A DNA stretch of 64,000 nucleotides from JACVRW01 sp963819635. Its GTDB lineage: Bacteria; Actinomycetota; Thermoleophilia; Solirubrobacterales; Thermoleophilaceae. The notes under the pieces are model-generated. The model was not told the origin of the DNA. It ran no database searches and worked only from the letters and a program-made list of their open reading frames with translations. Location: NCBI GenBank assembly GCA_963819635.1, contig CAWFWX010000003.1, forward strand, positions 62,001-126,000. Direction: 5' to 3'. Positions 33,111 through 41,420 of the stretch are shown here, in pieces; the first letter of the stretch is position 1; each line of letters starts with the position of its first letter. The position numbers and the translations under genes were made by a program.

Positions 33111-35065
33111 GCCAGCAGTTCCTCCAGCTCACGCGGCTCGGTCACCGGCGCTCGGCACGCGAACTGCTGGCACACGTACGCCGTCGGGCGGCCCTCGACC
33201 GGGGCGCGGCCCTCCAGCAGCGGTACTCCGTCGGGATCGCCGCCGGCCAGCACGAGGTGGGGCCGGAAGGAGTCGCGGACCACGCGCTCGAGCGGTCCGA
33301 GCTCATCGCCGACCAGCGCGACCTCCTTCACCTGCGCGAGCCGGAAGTCGAGCGCCTGGAGGAGGTGGCCGAACGCCTGCGGGTGCTTCGGCGCGAGCTC
33401 GTGGAGGAGTCGCAGCACCGAGTCCGCCCGGTCCGCGTACTCGTGCTCGCCCGTGAGCGCCGCAAGCCTCAGGAGGCCGTAGGCCGCGCTCGAGTTGCCC
33501 GCGGGGATCGGATGGTCCTCCAAGTCCTTGCGACGCGCCACGAGCTGCTCGTGGTCCGATGAGGTCTCGAAGAAGCCGCCGTTCTCGTCGTCGGCGAAGC
33601 GGGCGATCATCGTGTCGGCGAGCGCACGCGCCTCCGCGAACCAGCGCGGCTCGAAGGTCGCCTCGTAGAGCGACAGGAGCGCCTCGAGTAGGAACGCGTG
33701 GTCCTCGAGGTAGGCGTTCAGCTTGCCCTGGCCGTCTTTCCAGCTGCGCAGCAGGCGGCCGTCCGGCTCGCGCAGGTCGCGCAGCACAAAGTCGGCGGCG
33801 CCGCGGGCGGCGTCCAGGTAGTCCTCGCGCTCGAGCGTCGCGCCGGCGTCGGCCAGCGCGGCGATCATCAGGGCGTTCCAGGACGTCAGTCGCTTGTCGT
33901 CGAGCCCCGGCCAGACCCGCTCGGCGCGCACGTCGTAGAGCCGCTTGCGCCACGCGTCGCGGCGCTCGGGCTCGCCCGGGCCGCGTACGGGGATGTTGCG
34001 CCCCTCGAAGTTGCCGCGGTCGGTGGCGCCGAACCACGCGATCGCCTCGTCGGCGTCCGGCTCGCCATCGAGCGCGGAGCGCAGCTCGTCGACGCTCCAG
34101 ACGTAGAACTTGCCCTCCTCGCCCTCGGAGTCGGCATCGAGCGCGGAATAGAAGCCGCCCTCGGGGCCGCGCATCTCGCGCAGCGCCCAGTCGAGCGTCT
34201 CCTCGGTGACCGTGCGGAACAGCTCCTCGCCGGTGACCTGCCAGCCGTGCAGGTAGGCACGCACGAGCAGTGCGTTGTCGTAGAGCATCTTCTCGAAGTG
34301 GGGGACGAGCCAGTACGGGTCGACGGAGTAGCGCGCGAAGCCGCCGCCGACCTGGTCGTACATGCCGCCCGACGCCATCGCGCGCAGGGTGTGCGCGGTC
34401 ATCTCGGTCTCTCCGCGGCGGAGCAGGAACTCGATGGCGGACGCCGGCGGGAACTTCGGCGCCCCGCCGAAGCCGCCGTTGGCACGGTCGTACTGGCCTC
34501 GCAGCGACTCGACGGCCTCGAGGAGGACCGCCTCGTCGAAGTCGCGCTCGGAGGGCTTGAGGAGCGCGCCGCCGCGAAGCCGTTCGGCGATCCGCCCGCT
34601 GCCGTCGCGGATCTCGTCGCGGCGCTCGTCCCACGCCGTGGCGACCGCATCGAGCACGGAGCTCCAGCTCGGCATGCCCATGCGCGAGTCGGGCGGGAAG
34701 TACGTGCCGGCGAAGAACGGCACCTGCTCGGGGGTGAGGAAGACGTTGAGCGGCCAGCCGCCCTGCCCGGTCATCGCCTGGCAGGCCTCCATGTAGATCG
34801 AGTCGAGGTCGGGACGCTCCTCGCGGTCGAGCTTGATGGAGACGAAACGCTCGTTCATGAGCGCCGCGGTGGCGGGGTCCTCGAACGACTCGCGCTCCAT
34901 GACGTGGCACCAGTGGCACGCCGAATAGCCGATCGAGAGCAGGATCGGCCGATCCTCGTCACGCGCGCGTGAGAGCGCCTCGTCGCCCCACGGATACCAA
35001 TCCACGGGGTTGTCCTTGTGCTGGAGAAGGTACGGCGAAGTCTCGTCGGCAAGCCGGTTGGCCAT
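33107..35065 (-). CDS. DUF255 thioredoxin-domain protein (YyaL/SPATA20 family)
   Basis: 652 residues. An N-terminal thioredoxin-like domain has the family start NRLADETSPYLLQHKDNPVDW and a CxxC in GYSACHWCHVMERESFED (about residues 48-51). It is followed by a long (alpha/alpha)6-type barrel related to N-acylglucosamine epimerase/cellobiose epimerase folds (GGMYDQVGGGFARYSVD, then WLVPHFEKMLYDNALL). The length is typical. A redox function has been suggested for the family, but the substrate is unknown. It starts near an inverted repeat shared with the divergent ATPase gene. Confidence 0.92.
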   Translation of the reverse strand: MANRLADETSPYLLQHKDNPVDWYPWGDEALSRARDEDRPILLSIGYSACHWCHVMERESFEDPATAALMNERFVSIKLDREERPDLDSIYMEACQAMTGQGGWPLNVFLTPEQVPFFAGTYFPPDSRMGMPSWSSVLDAVATAWDERRDEIRDGSGRIAERLRGGALLKPSERDFDEAVLLEAVESLRGQYDRANGGFGGAPKFPPASAIEFLLRRGETEMTAHTLRAMASGGMYDQVGGGFARYSVDPYWLVPHFEKMLYDNALLVRAYLHGWQVTGEELFRTVTEETLDWALREMRGPEGGFYSALDADSEGEEGKFYVWSVDELRSALDGEPDADEAIAWFGATDRGNFEGRNIPVRGPGEPERRDAWRKRLYDVRAERVWPGLDDKRLTSWNALMIAALADAGATLEREDYLDAARGAADFVLRDLREPDGRLLRSWKDGQGKLNAYLEDHAFLLEALLSLYEATFEPRWFAEARALADTMIARFADDENGGFFETSSDHEQLVARRKDLEDHPIPAGNSSAAYGLLRLAALTGEHEYADRADSVLRLLHELAPKHPQAFGHLLQALDFRLAQVKEVALVGDELGPLERVVRDSFRPHLVLAGGDPDGVPLLEGRAPVEGRPTAYVCQQFACRAPVTEPRELEELLA

Positions 35066-35114
35066 CGCCTAAAGAGGCTACCCGTGCAGGTGATTACGCA
35101 ACCAGTGTGATTCT

Positions 35115-35133
35115 TTACACAGATTCTGTGTAA
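35115..35133. promoter_or_regulatory. Inverted repeat between divergent DUF255 and ATPase genes
   Basis: TTACACAG-ATT-CTGTGTAA, a perfect 8-base inverted repeat with 3-base spacer in an AT-rich patch, 9 bases before the ATPase GTG and about 50 bases before the DUF255 start. Operator or overlapping promoter candidate for both. Confidence 0.55.
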
Positions 35134-35142
35134 GCTATCCCC

Positions 35143-36339
35143 GTGGCGCGAGGGAGGGATCGAAGCCGGCGGCCGAGCGGGGAGCTCTTCCCGACCGATT
35201 CTCCCCTTCCGGCAGGACGGCTGATCGGACGCCGCGACGACGTGGCCGAGGTGGCCGCCCGGCTCGAGGCCGGCACGCACCTCGTGGTGGCGGGCCCGCG
35301 CCGGACCGGCAAGACGAGCGTGTGCGAGGCGGCCCTGGCGCGGCTCGCCCGGCGCGGTGCGTACACGGCGAAGGTGGATCTGTTCCGGGCCGCCGATGCC
35401 GCGGAGCTCGCCGAGGCCCTCGCCGCCGCGGTCGTCGCGAACCGCTCAGCGACACAGCGCGCGCTGCGGCGCGCGCGCAGCGCGGGGCGCGCGGCGCTGT
35501 CCGCCGCCCAGGCCCAGGCCGTTCTCAAGCTGGTCGGCGAGCTGGGGGAGGGGGTGGAGCTCGCGGTGACCCCGGGGCTGGCGGCGCGCGACCCGCAGGG
35601 AGCCCTCGATCTCGCGCTCGAGCTCCCCGAGCGCGTGGCGGCGGCGGACGGGAAGCGGCTCGTCCTGTTCTTCGACGAGTTCCAGGAGCTGGCCTCTGCG
35701 CGCCGGCCTTACGGCGACCCCGACGCCGTCACGAACCGCATGCGCGCGATCTTCCAGCGCAGCTCGTCGGTGTCCTATCTGTTCGCGGGGAGCATCGAGC
35801 ACGTGATGCGCGACCTCTTCGCGCCGAGCCGGCGCGCGTTCAGCGGCTTCGGAAGCTTCTACTCGCTGCGGGCGATCGCCCTCGAGGAGTGGCGGACGGG
35901 GCTCGCCGAGCGCTTCGCCGACGACGAATGCACGATCGGGGACGCCGCGCTCGAGCGGATCATCGAGCTCGGCGGCGGCCATCCGCGGGCGACGATGCGG
36001 ATCGCCCAACAGGCGCACCTCGTATCGCTGGAGCTCGGCACCCGGACGATCGGCCTCGAGCTCGTGCAGCTCGGCTTCGAGCGCGCCCTCGAGGGTGACC
36101 GGCCCACGATGGAGCAGGTGGTCGAGCGGATCCGGCTGCTCCACAAGCAGGGCCTCCTGGTTGCGCGCACGGTGGCGGCCGGCGATCCCCTGCCTCGCCG
36201 CATCCAGCCGGGGGTGCGGGACCGGGTCCTCAAGCTGCTGCGGGACGCGGGAGTCCTCGAGCACGAGGCCCGCGGCCGCTGGCGGGTGATCGACCCGCTC
36301 CTGCGCCACTACCTGGCATCGCTGGACCCGCTGGGCTGA
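35143..36339 (+). CDS. AAA+ ATPase (ATPase_2/ORC-like, STAND-type)
   Basis: 398 residues from GTG 35143. After the leader GRLIGRRDDVAEVAARLEAG comes P-loop VVAGPRRTGKTSVCEAAL (about 47-65), Walker B LVLFFDEFQEL (about 184), and sensor-like YLFAGSIEHVMRDLF. A C-terminal winged-helix-like region has LLHKQGLLVAR and VLEHEARGRWRVIDPLLRHYL. It resembles archaeal-type ATPase_2 proteins, which are of varied or unknown role, often stress- or defence-related. No partner nuclease gene is adjacent. It ends convergent with, and overlapping by about 30 bases, the AMP-ligase reading frame. Confidence 0.85.
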   Translation: MARGRDRSRRPSGELFPTDSPLPAGRLIGRRDDVAEVAARLEAGTHLVVAGPRRTGKTSVCEAALARLARRGAYTAKVDLFRAADAAELAEALAAAVVANRSATQRALRRARSAGRAALSAAQAQAVLKLVGELGEGVELAVTPGLAARDPQGALDLALELPERVAAADGKRLVLFFDEFQELASARRPYGDPDAVTNRMRAIFQRSSSVSYLFAGSIEHVMRDLFAPSRRAFSGFGSFYSLRAIALEEWRTGLAERFADDECTIGDAALERIIELGGGHPRATMRIAQQAHLVSLELGTRTIGLELVQLGFERALEGDRPTMEQVVERIRLLHKQGLLVARTVAAGDPLPRRIQPGVRDRVLKLLRDAGVLEHEARGRWRVIDPLLRHYLASLDPLG

Positions 36340-37928
36340 GCGCGCCTGAACGACGGCATCGAGGGAGGTCCCGAGCGGGCCCGCCATCGATGACTGCCTG
36401 GGACAGCCGCGCCCTCACTGAAGCTGAGGGGTAGCCCGGTGCTCCCGGTGCATACCGACGATCCTGCACAGCCCACCGATTGAGTGGTGCGGCTGGATCG
36501 TCGGTCTCCAGGCTGAGCGCGCAGCTCGGCTCGCTTGATCTTTCCGCTCGGGGTCTTCGGGAGCTCCGTCGCGAAGTCCACGATGCGCGGGTACTTGTAG
36601 GGGGCCGTCTCGGACTTCACGTGGTCCTGGAGCTCTTCGGCCAGGGCGCTGCTCGGCGTGTGGCCGTCGCGCAGCACGACGACCGCTCGCACGATCTGGC
36701 CGCGCACTTCGTCGGGTGCCGCCACGGCGGCCGCCTCGGCCACGGCGGGGTGGGACACGAGCGCCGACTCGACCTCGAACGGGCCGATCCGGTAGCCCGC
36801 CGAGATGATCACGTCGTCGGTCCGGCCCTCGAACCACAGGTAGCCGTCGTCGTCCTGGCTGACCCGGTCGCCGGTGCGCCAGGGCTGGTCACGGGGGCCG
36901 TCGATGAAGAAGGTCGGCACGGTGGCGGGGTCCACGACGAGCTCGCCCTCGTCGATCCAAGCTCGAAAGCCGGGCAGCGGCTTCCCCATCGATCCGGGCC
37001 GCACCGGCGGCCCGATCGGCATCCCCGTGAGGTGCCCCGTCTCGGTCTGGCCGTAGCCGTCGTGGACGTCCACGCCCGCGCTCTCCTGCCATGCCCTCAC
37101 AACCTCGGGGTTCAGCGGCTCGCCGGCCGCGCAGGCGTGGCGCAGCCCGGCGAGGGTGCGGAGCTCGGCTCGCTTCGCGATCGCCCGATACTCGGTGGGG
37201 GACATGCAGAGAACGTTCACGCGCTCGCGCTCGACGAGGTCCAGCCGCTCCTCCGGGTCGAAGCGCGCGTCGTGCAGCACGGCCGCCGCGCCGCGCAGCC
37301 ACGCCGCCACGAACGCGTTGCGTGCCGACAGCGACCACCCGCTGGCCGCGGTGCACCAGCACAGGTCACCCGGGCGGGCGCCGTACCAGTGCTCCGCCTG
37401 CACGTCCTGGCCGGCGAGGTACCCGTGCCCGTGCCTGATCGGCTTCGGCTCGCCGGCTGTCCCCGACGTGAACACGATCAGCGCGGGATGCTCGTCCGGG
37501 AGCTCCGCGGCCGGTACGGGGGCGTGCTCGAACAGGCTCTCGTCGGGCACGGCGAGCACCGGCCCCTGGAAGCCGCTCGCCGCAATGACCTCGAGGTCGC
37601 GCGCGTCCGCGACCACCGCGACCGGCTCGACCGCTTCCATCCGCGCCCTGACGTCCGCCGGCCGCAGCTGCTCGGCGCATGGCTGCGCCACGGCGCCGAT
37701 CCGCCAGCAGGCGAGCATCGCGTAGGCCCACTCCGGACGGTTGCCGACGACCGTCATCACGACGTCGCCGCGGCCGACCCCGCTGGCCGCGAGCGCGCCG
37801 GCCATCCGCGCGGAGCGCTCGGCGACCTCGCCGAACGAGATCTCTCGGCGCTCGCCGTCCCGCGCGATCGCCACGAGCGCGAGCCGCGACGGCTCGGCGG
37901 CGTCCACGACCCGGGCGACGAAGCTCAT
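36309..37928 (-). CDS. AMP-dependent acyl-CoA synthetase/ligase
   Basis: 539 residues. Adenylates a carboxylic acid and transfers it to CoA. Motifs: IVFTSGTAGEPKPIRHGH (P-loop), GYGQTETGHLTG (A5), YLWFEGRTDDVIISAGYRIGP (A8 hinge) and the catalytic lysine motif ELPKTPSGKIKRAELR near residue 465. The next roughly 65 residues are Ser/Arg/Pro-rich, match no part of the family, and run through a hairpin and into the convergent ATPase gene. The true C-terminus was therefore probably lost by a small indel. ATG 37928 overlaps the TetR stop (ATGA). Confidence 0.9.
   Translation of the reverse strand: MSFVARVVDAAEPSRLALVAIARDGERREISFGEVAERSARMAGALAASGVGRGDVVMTVVGNRPEWAYAMLACWRIGAVAQPCAEQLRPADVRARMEAVEPVAVVADARDLEVIAASGFQGPVLAVPDESLFEHAPVPAAELPDEHPALIVFTSGTAGEPKPIRHGHGYLAGQDVQAEHWYGARPGDLCWCTAASGWSLSARNAFVAAWLRGAAAVLHDARFDPEERLDLVERERVNVLCMSPTEYRAIAKRAELRTLAGLRHACAAGEPLNPEVVRAWQESAGVDVHDGYGQTETGHLTGMPIGPPVRPGSMGKPLPGFRAWIDEGELVVDPATVPTFFIDGPRDQPWRTGDRVSQDDDGYLWFEGRTDDVIISAGYRIGPFEVESALVSHPAVAEAAAVAAPDEVRGQIVRAVVVLRDGHTPSSALAEELQDHVKSETAPYKYPRIVDFATELPKTPSGKIKRAELRAQPGDRRSSRTTQSVGCAGSSVCTGSTGLPLSFSEGAAVPGSHRWRARSGPPSMPSFRRAQPSGSSDAR
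36349..36365 (+). repeat. Intergenic repeat copy A
   Basis: AACGACGGCATCGAGGG begins 9 bases after the ATPase stop. An identical 17-mer begins inside the LVIVD gene stop codon (51304-51320), and sequence after both copies stays partly similar (CCCGA...CATCG). Both copies sit at 3' ends of convergent gene pairs, suggesting a small dispersed terminator-like element. Confidence 0.5.
36412..36430. terminator. Hairpin between ATPase and AMP-ligase
   Basis: Stem CCCTCA/TGAGGG with a 7-base loop, in the overlap zone of the convergent genes and inside the non-homologous tail of the AMP-ligase frame. Probable bidirectional transcription end. Confidence 0.4.
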
Positions 37929-38566
37929 TCAGGCGGGGACCAGCGCTCGCCGCGGCTGAGCCGCTCGAGGCCGAGCCAGGCGAAGTCCATTGCGATCTCG
38001 ACGAGCTGCGACCTCGGTGCGTCCGGATGCTCCGTCCACCAGTTGGCCATCGACTGGGCGCCGCCGACGAGCATCTCCGCCAGGAGGCGCAGGGAGCGGT
38101 CGTCGCCGACGCGCGTGAGCTCACGAGCGCCGGGATCCTGCGAGATCAGCAGCGTGACCTCGGCGGTCACCTGCTCGACCATCCGGTCGAGCACCGCCGA
38201 GGACTCGGGATCGGTCGCGTCGCGGAACAGCATCCGCCACGCGTCGCGGCGCTCCTCGACGAAGGAGAAGAACGCCTCGAGGCCGATCGTGAGGCGCTTC
38301 ACGGTCGACTCGATCTCCACACCCGAGAGCGCGCCCGCCACGCGCTGCGTGAGCTCGCGGGCGTTGCGCGCGATCAGGTCCGCGTGCAGCTCCTGCTTCG
38401 AGGCGAAGTGCTCGTAGATGAGCGCCTTGGAGACGCCGGCCTCGCGCGCGATGTCGTCGAGCGAGGTCGCGTGGTAGCCCTTCTCGGAGAAAGCGGTCAG
38501 CGCCGCGTCGAGGATCGCGCTCCTTCGCTCCTCCGCCGTGAGCCGGCGTCTAGTAGGTGCCGACAT
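37925..38566 (-). CDS. TetR-family transcriptional regulator
   Basis: 213 residues from ATG 38566. The N-terminal TetR HTH is RRSAILDAALTAFSEKGYHATSLDDIAREAGVSKALIYEHFASKQEL. The C-terminal ligand domain has FFSFVEERRDAWRMLFRDA. It is the first gene of an operon with the AMP-ligase and is divergent from a large membrane protein. The gap holds a palindrome that should be its operator. The ligand is probably a carboxylic acid or acyl-CoA related to the ligase (inference). Confidence 0.93.
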   Translation of the reverse strand: MSAPTRRRLTAEERRSAILDAALTAFSEKGYHATSLDDIAREAGVSKALIYEHFASKQELHADLIARNARELTQRVAGALSGVEIESTVKRLTIGLEAFFSFVEERRDAWRMLFRDATDPESSAVLDRMVEQVTAEVTLLISQDPGARELTRVGDDRSLRLLAEMLVGGAQSMANWWTEHPDAPRSQLVEIAMDFAWLGLERLSRGERWSPPE

Positions 38567-38609
38567 GGGTAATGGATGCCCGCGGAGCTCTGTGACGTAC
38601 CTCACAGTT

Positions 38610-38629
38610 AACTGACTGACCGGTCAGTT
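38610..38629. promoter_or_regulatory. TetR operator candidate
   Basis: A core palindrome ACTGACCGGTCAGT (38615-38628) nests with a second pairing AACTGAC/GTCAGTT (38610-38616 with 38623-38629). It lies between the TetR gene and the divergent membrane gene, so it could control both. Confidence 0.7.
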
Positions 38630-38695
38630 AGGTTTTCTCCGTAGCGGGAAGAATCAGTCGCGAAGCGGGATTCAAAGCTGGAGGGAGCTAAGCAG

Positions 38696-40603
38696 ATGCG
38701 AGGCAGGATCATCGTCGCAGGGAGTGTTGTGCTGGGCGCGCTCGCCGCCGCCGGGCCCGCGTACGCGCAGTCCACGGGCAACGAGCCCGCGGGCGGCGCG
38801 GCGATCGGAGAGGCGATCGGGGCGACCGTGGGCGCGATCGTGGCCACCGCGATCGTCGTGGCGATCATCGCCGGGCACCGCAGCGGCCGAAGCAGCCTGC
38901 TGAGCCGCTTCGGGGACTGGGCGGAGCGTCATACCGGGCTGCCCGCCTGGGCGTCGGTGCCGTCGGTTCTGCTCGGCGTGTCCCTGCTCGTGGCCGTGCT
39001 CGGCATGTACTGGGACATCTCGCTGCACATCGACAACGGCCGCGACGCCGGCCCGCTCGCCAACCCCGCGCACTACCTGATCCTCGTGGGCCTCTACGGC
39101 GTGCTCGTCGCAGGCGTCCTCTCGATCGCGCTGGCCGGCACGGAGCGGCCGACGAAGACCGCGATCCACCTCGGTGGCGACTGGTGGGCGCCCGTGGGCG
39201 GGCTGATGATGGCCGCCTGCGGGGCGTTCGCGCTGTCGGGCTTCCCGCTGGACGACCTCTGGCACCGCCTCTTCGGCCAGGACGTGACGCTCTGGGGCCC
39301 GACCCACCTGATGCTGATCGGCGGCGCGTCGCTCGCGACGCTCGGCGGCATGGTGCTCATGGGCGAGGCCATCACGGCGATCGGCCGCGACCCCGAGCGC
39401 GAGGGCACGCCGTGGGTCTACCACGTGCGCCGCGCCCTGCTCGTGGGCGGCTTCCTCGTGGCGCTCTCGACCTTCCAGGCCGAGTTCGACTTCGGCGTCC
39501 CGCAGTTCCGCGAGATCTTCCAGCCCATCCTGATCATGCTGGCCGCCGGCATCGGGCTCGTGACCACGCGCCTCTACATCGGCCGCGGCGGCGCGCTCCT
39601 GGCGGTGGGCGGCTACATCGTGATCCGCGGCTTCCTGGCGATCATGGTCGGCGGCGTCTGGGGCCAGACGACGCCTCACTTCCCGCTCTACATCGTGGAG
39701 GCGCTGCTCGTGGAGGCGGTCTTCGCCCGCGCGGCCGGGCGCAGCCCGGTGGTCAACGGAGCGATCGCGGGTGGCCTGATCGGCACGATCGGCCTCGCCG
39801 CCGAGTGGGCCTGGACCCACATCTGGATGCCGATTCCCTGGAACGCCTCGCTGCTGCCCGAGGCCGCGATCGCCGGGATCGTCACGGCCGTGGCGGCCGG
39901 CGCCCTCGGCGGCTTCATCGGCGCCTCGCTCGTCGGCAGGAGCGGCGCGCTGATCAGCCGCGAGGACGGACGCCGGCTGGAGAGGCCTGATCGCCGCGCG
40001 GCGCTCGTCGGCGGCCTGGCCCTGATGGCGGTCATCGGCTGGGCGCTGCCGATGTCCACGACAGGGCCCGAGCGCGCGCAGGTCGCGCTGAAGGAGGTCC
40101 AGTCCGGGCCGGAGCGCACGGTGGCGGGCACGATCCGGCTCGACCCGCGCGACTCCGTGGACGACCCCGAGTTCATCAACGTGACCGCGTGGCAGGGCGG
40201 CGGCAGCGTCATCGACCCGCTCGAGAAGGTCCGTCAGGGCGTCTACCGGACCACGAAGCCGATCCCGGTCTACGGCGGGTGGAAGTCGACGATGAGGATC
40301 CAGCAGGGCGATGCGCTCATCTCGATGCCGCTGTTCCTGCCGAGGGACAAGGCCATTCCCGCCAAGGAGGTCCCGGCGCAGGCGAACTTCACGCGCGGGT
40401 TCCTGGCAGATCACGAGGTGCTGCAGCGCGAGCGCAAGGAGGGCGTCTCCGGAGCGCTCACGCTCGTCGGGTACCTGACGGTCCTGGCGATCGCGCTCAG
40501 TCTCATCGCGCTGATCGGCTGGGCGCTTCTGCGGGTCGATCGCGGTGAGGCTCGTCCGGCGCGCGCAGGCAGGACTGGGCGCCCGCGGGCCGAACTCGTG
40601 TGA
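38696..40603 (+). CDS. Large polytopic membrane protein with conserved-looking Asp/His/Trp motifs, unknown function
   Basis: 635 residues. A signal-like N-terminus (ending PAYAQ) is followed by about 12 hydrophobic segments, a soluble extracytoplasmic stretch at about 455-600 (TIRLDPRDSVDDPEFINVTAW) and a last helix near 600-625. Membrane-edge motifs rich in potential metal ligands stand out: MYWDISLHIDNGRD, NPAHYLILVG, LDDLWHRLFGQDVTLWGPTH and GLAAEWAWTHIW. I do not recognise the family. The pattern suggests a membrane metalloenzyme or metal/quinone site (inference). It is divergent from the TetR/AMP-ligase operon and shares the operator palindrome. Confidence 0.8.
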   Translation: MRGRIIVAGSVVLGALAAAGPAYAQSTGNEPAGGAAIGEAIGATVGAIVATAIVVAIIAGHRSGRSSLLSRFGDWAERHTGLPAWASVPSVLLGVSLLVAVLGMYWDISLHIDNGRDAGPLANPAHYLILVGLYGVLVAGVLSIALAGTERPTKTAIHLGGDWWAPVGGLMMAACGAFALSGFPLDDLWHRLFGQDVTLWGPTHLMLIGGASLATLGGMVLMGEAITAIGRDPEREGTPWVYHVRRALLVGGFLVALSTFQAEFDFGVPQFREIFQPILIMLAAGIGLVTTRLYIGRGGALLAVGGYIVIRGFLAIMVGGVWGQTTPHFPLYIVEALLVEAVFARAAGRSPVVNGAIAGGLIGTIGLAAEWAWTHIWMPIPWNASLLPEAAIAGIVTAVAAGALGGFIGASLVGRSGALISREDGRRLERPDRRAALVGGLALMAVIGWALPMSTTGPERAQVALKEVQSGPERTVAGTIRLDPRDSVDDPEFINVTAWQGGGSVIDPLEKVRQGVYRTTKPIPVYGGWKSTMRIQQGDALISMPLFLPRDKAIPAKEVPAQANFTRGFLADHEVLQRERKEGVSGALTLVGYLTVLAIALSLIALIGWALLRVDRGEARPARAGRTGRPRAELV

Positions 40604-40649
40604 TACCGCATTAAAGAACCGGCGACGCTCGCCGAGACATCTGGTAGCT

Positions 40650-40790
40650 TCCTCGCCACGCCGAGTCCGCGGTAACGCGGAACGGGGGAACCAGGTTGTT
40701 GGTGGCCACTGGCCACTGGGGCAAACCTTCGAAAGAAGGCGCGCAAGCTCTTTCAGCGCGAGCCCGTCAGCTAACCCCGTAGGCGTTCGA
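40650..40790 (+). ncRNA. c-di-AMP riboswitch (ydaO/yuaA type) no. 2
   Basis: A GTCCGCGGTAACGCGGAAC hairpin leads to GGGGGAACCA, then CACTGGGGCAAACC, CTTTCAG and GCCCGTCAGCTAACCCCGTAGGCG, the full conserved set. P1 can form between CGCC near 40654 and AGGCG at 40781-40785. The 3' end is about 10 bases before the hydrolase ATG, so ligand binding could directly affect ribosome access. Confidence 0.93.
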
Positions 40791-40796
40791 AAGAGA

Positions 40797-41375
40797 ATGC
40801 CTTCCACCTTCAGCAACAAGTTGCTGCTCGCCGCGCTTTGTGCCGCGAGCTTCCTCGTCCTCGCGCCCGGCGCGATGGCGCAGAGCTCCTCCGCCATGAG
40901 CGGCGGCGGCGCGTCGTTCGTGCCGCCCCCGCCGCCGCCGGAGAAGGGCGCGCTCATGAACGGCCGCCTGATCGCGCCGGCGTCGGCGCCCTCTCGGGTC
41001 AAGCGCGTCATCGCCGCGGCGAACGAGATCGTGGAGAAGCCGTACGTGTACGGCGGGGGCCACAAGCCCTACCGGCGCGGCTGGCTCGATCGGGGCTACG
41101 ACTGCTCCGGCGCGGTCTCGCACGCGCTCCACGGCGGCGGCTTCCTCCGCTCGCCGCTCCCGAGCGGCGCGCTGATGAGCTGGGGCCGGAGCGGCCCGGG
41201 CCGGTGGATCACCGTGTACGCGCACGGCGGCCACGCCTACGTCGTGGTGGCCGGCTACCGCTTCGACACCTCGATGCGCGACCCGGATGCCCCGGGTCCC
41301 GGAAGCGGTCCGCGCTGGAGCAAGACGCTCCGCACGTCGTCGGCCTTCGTCGCGCGGCACCCCTCCCGCTACTAA
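40797..41375 (+). CDS. Secreted NlpC/P60-type peptidoglycan hydrolase
   Basis: 192 residues from ATG 40797, behind AAAGAG. Signal peptide (LLLAALCAASFLVLAPGAMA, cut near residue 29), a short Pro-rich linker PPPPPPEKG, then the cysteine peptidase domain. The catalytic Cys is about 103 in GYDCSGAVSHALHG, and His about 146 is in HGGHAYVVVAG. It likely cleaves wall peptide stems. Control by a c-di-AMP riboswitch is the well-known arrangement for such hydrolases in actinobacteria. Confidence 0.9.
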   Translation: MPSTFSNKLLLAALCAASFLVLAPGAMAQSSSAMSGGGASFVPPPPPPEKGALMNGRLIAPASAPSRVKRVIAAANEIVEKPYVYGGGHKPYRRGWLDRGYDCSGAVSHALHGGGFLRSPLPSGALMSWGRSGPGRWITVYAHGGHAYVVVAGYRFDTSMRDPDAPGPGSGPRWSKTLRTSSAFVARHPSRY

Positions 41376-41420
41376 CCGGAACCTCATTCCCATCTCATCC
41401 CGGTGTTGTGGGATGGGGTG

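Noticed and set aside
38672..41065. A 797-codon open frame on the minus strand
   Set aside because: It is antisense to the large membrane protein gene and the NlpC leader; composition only, no domains.
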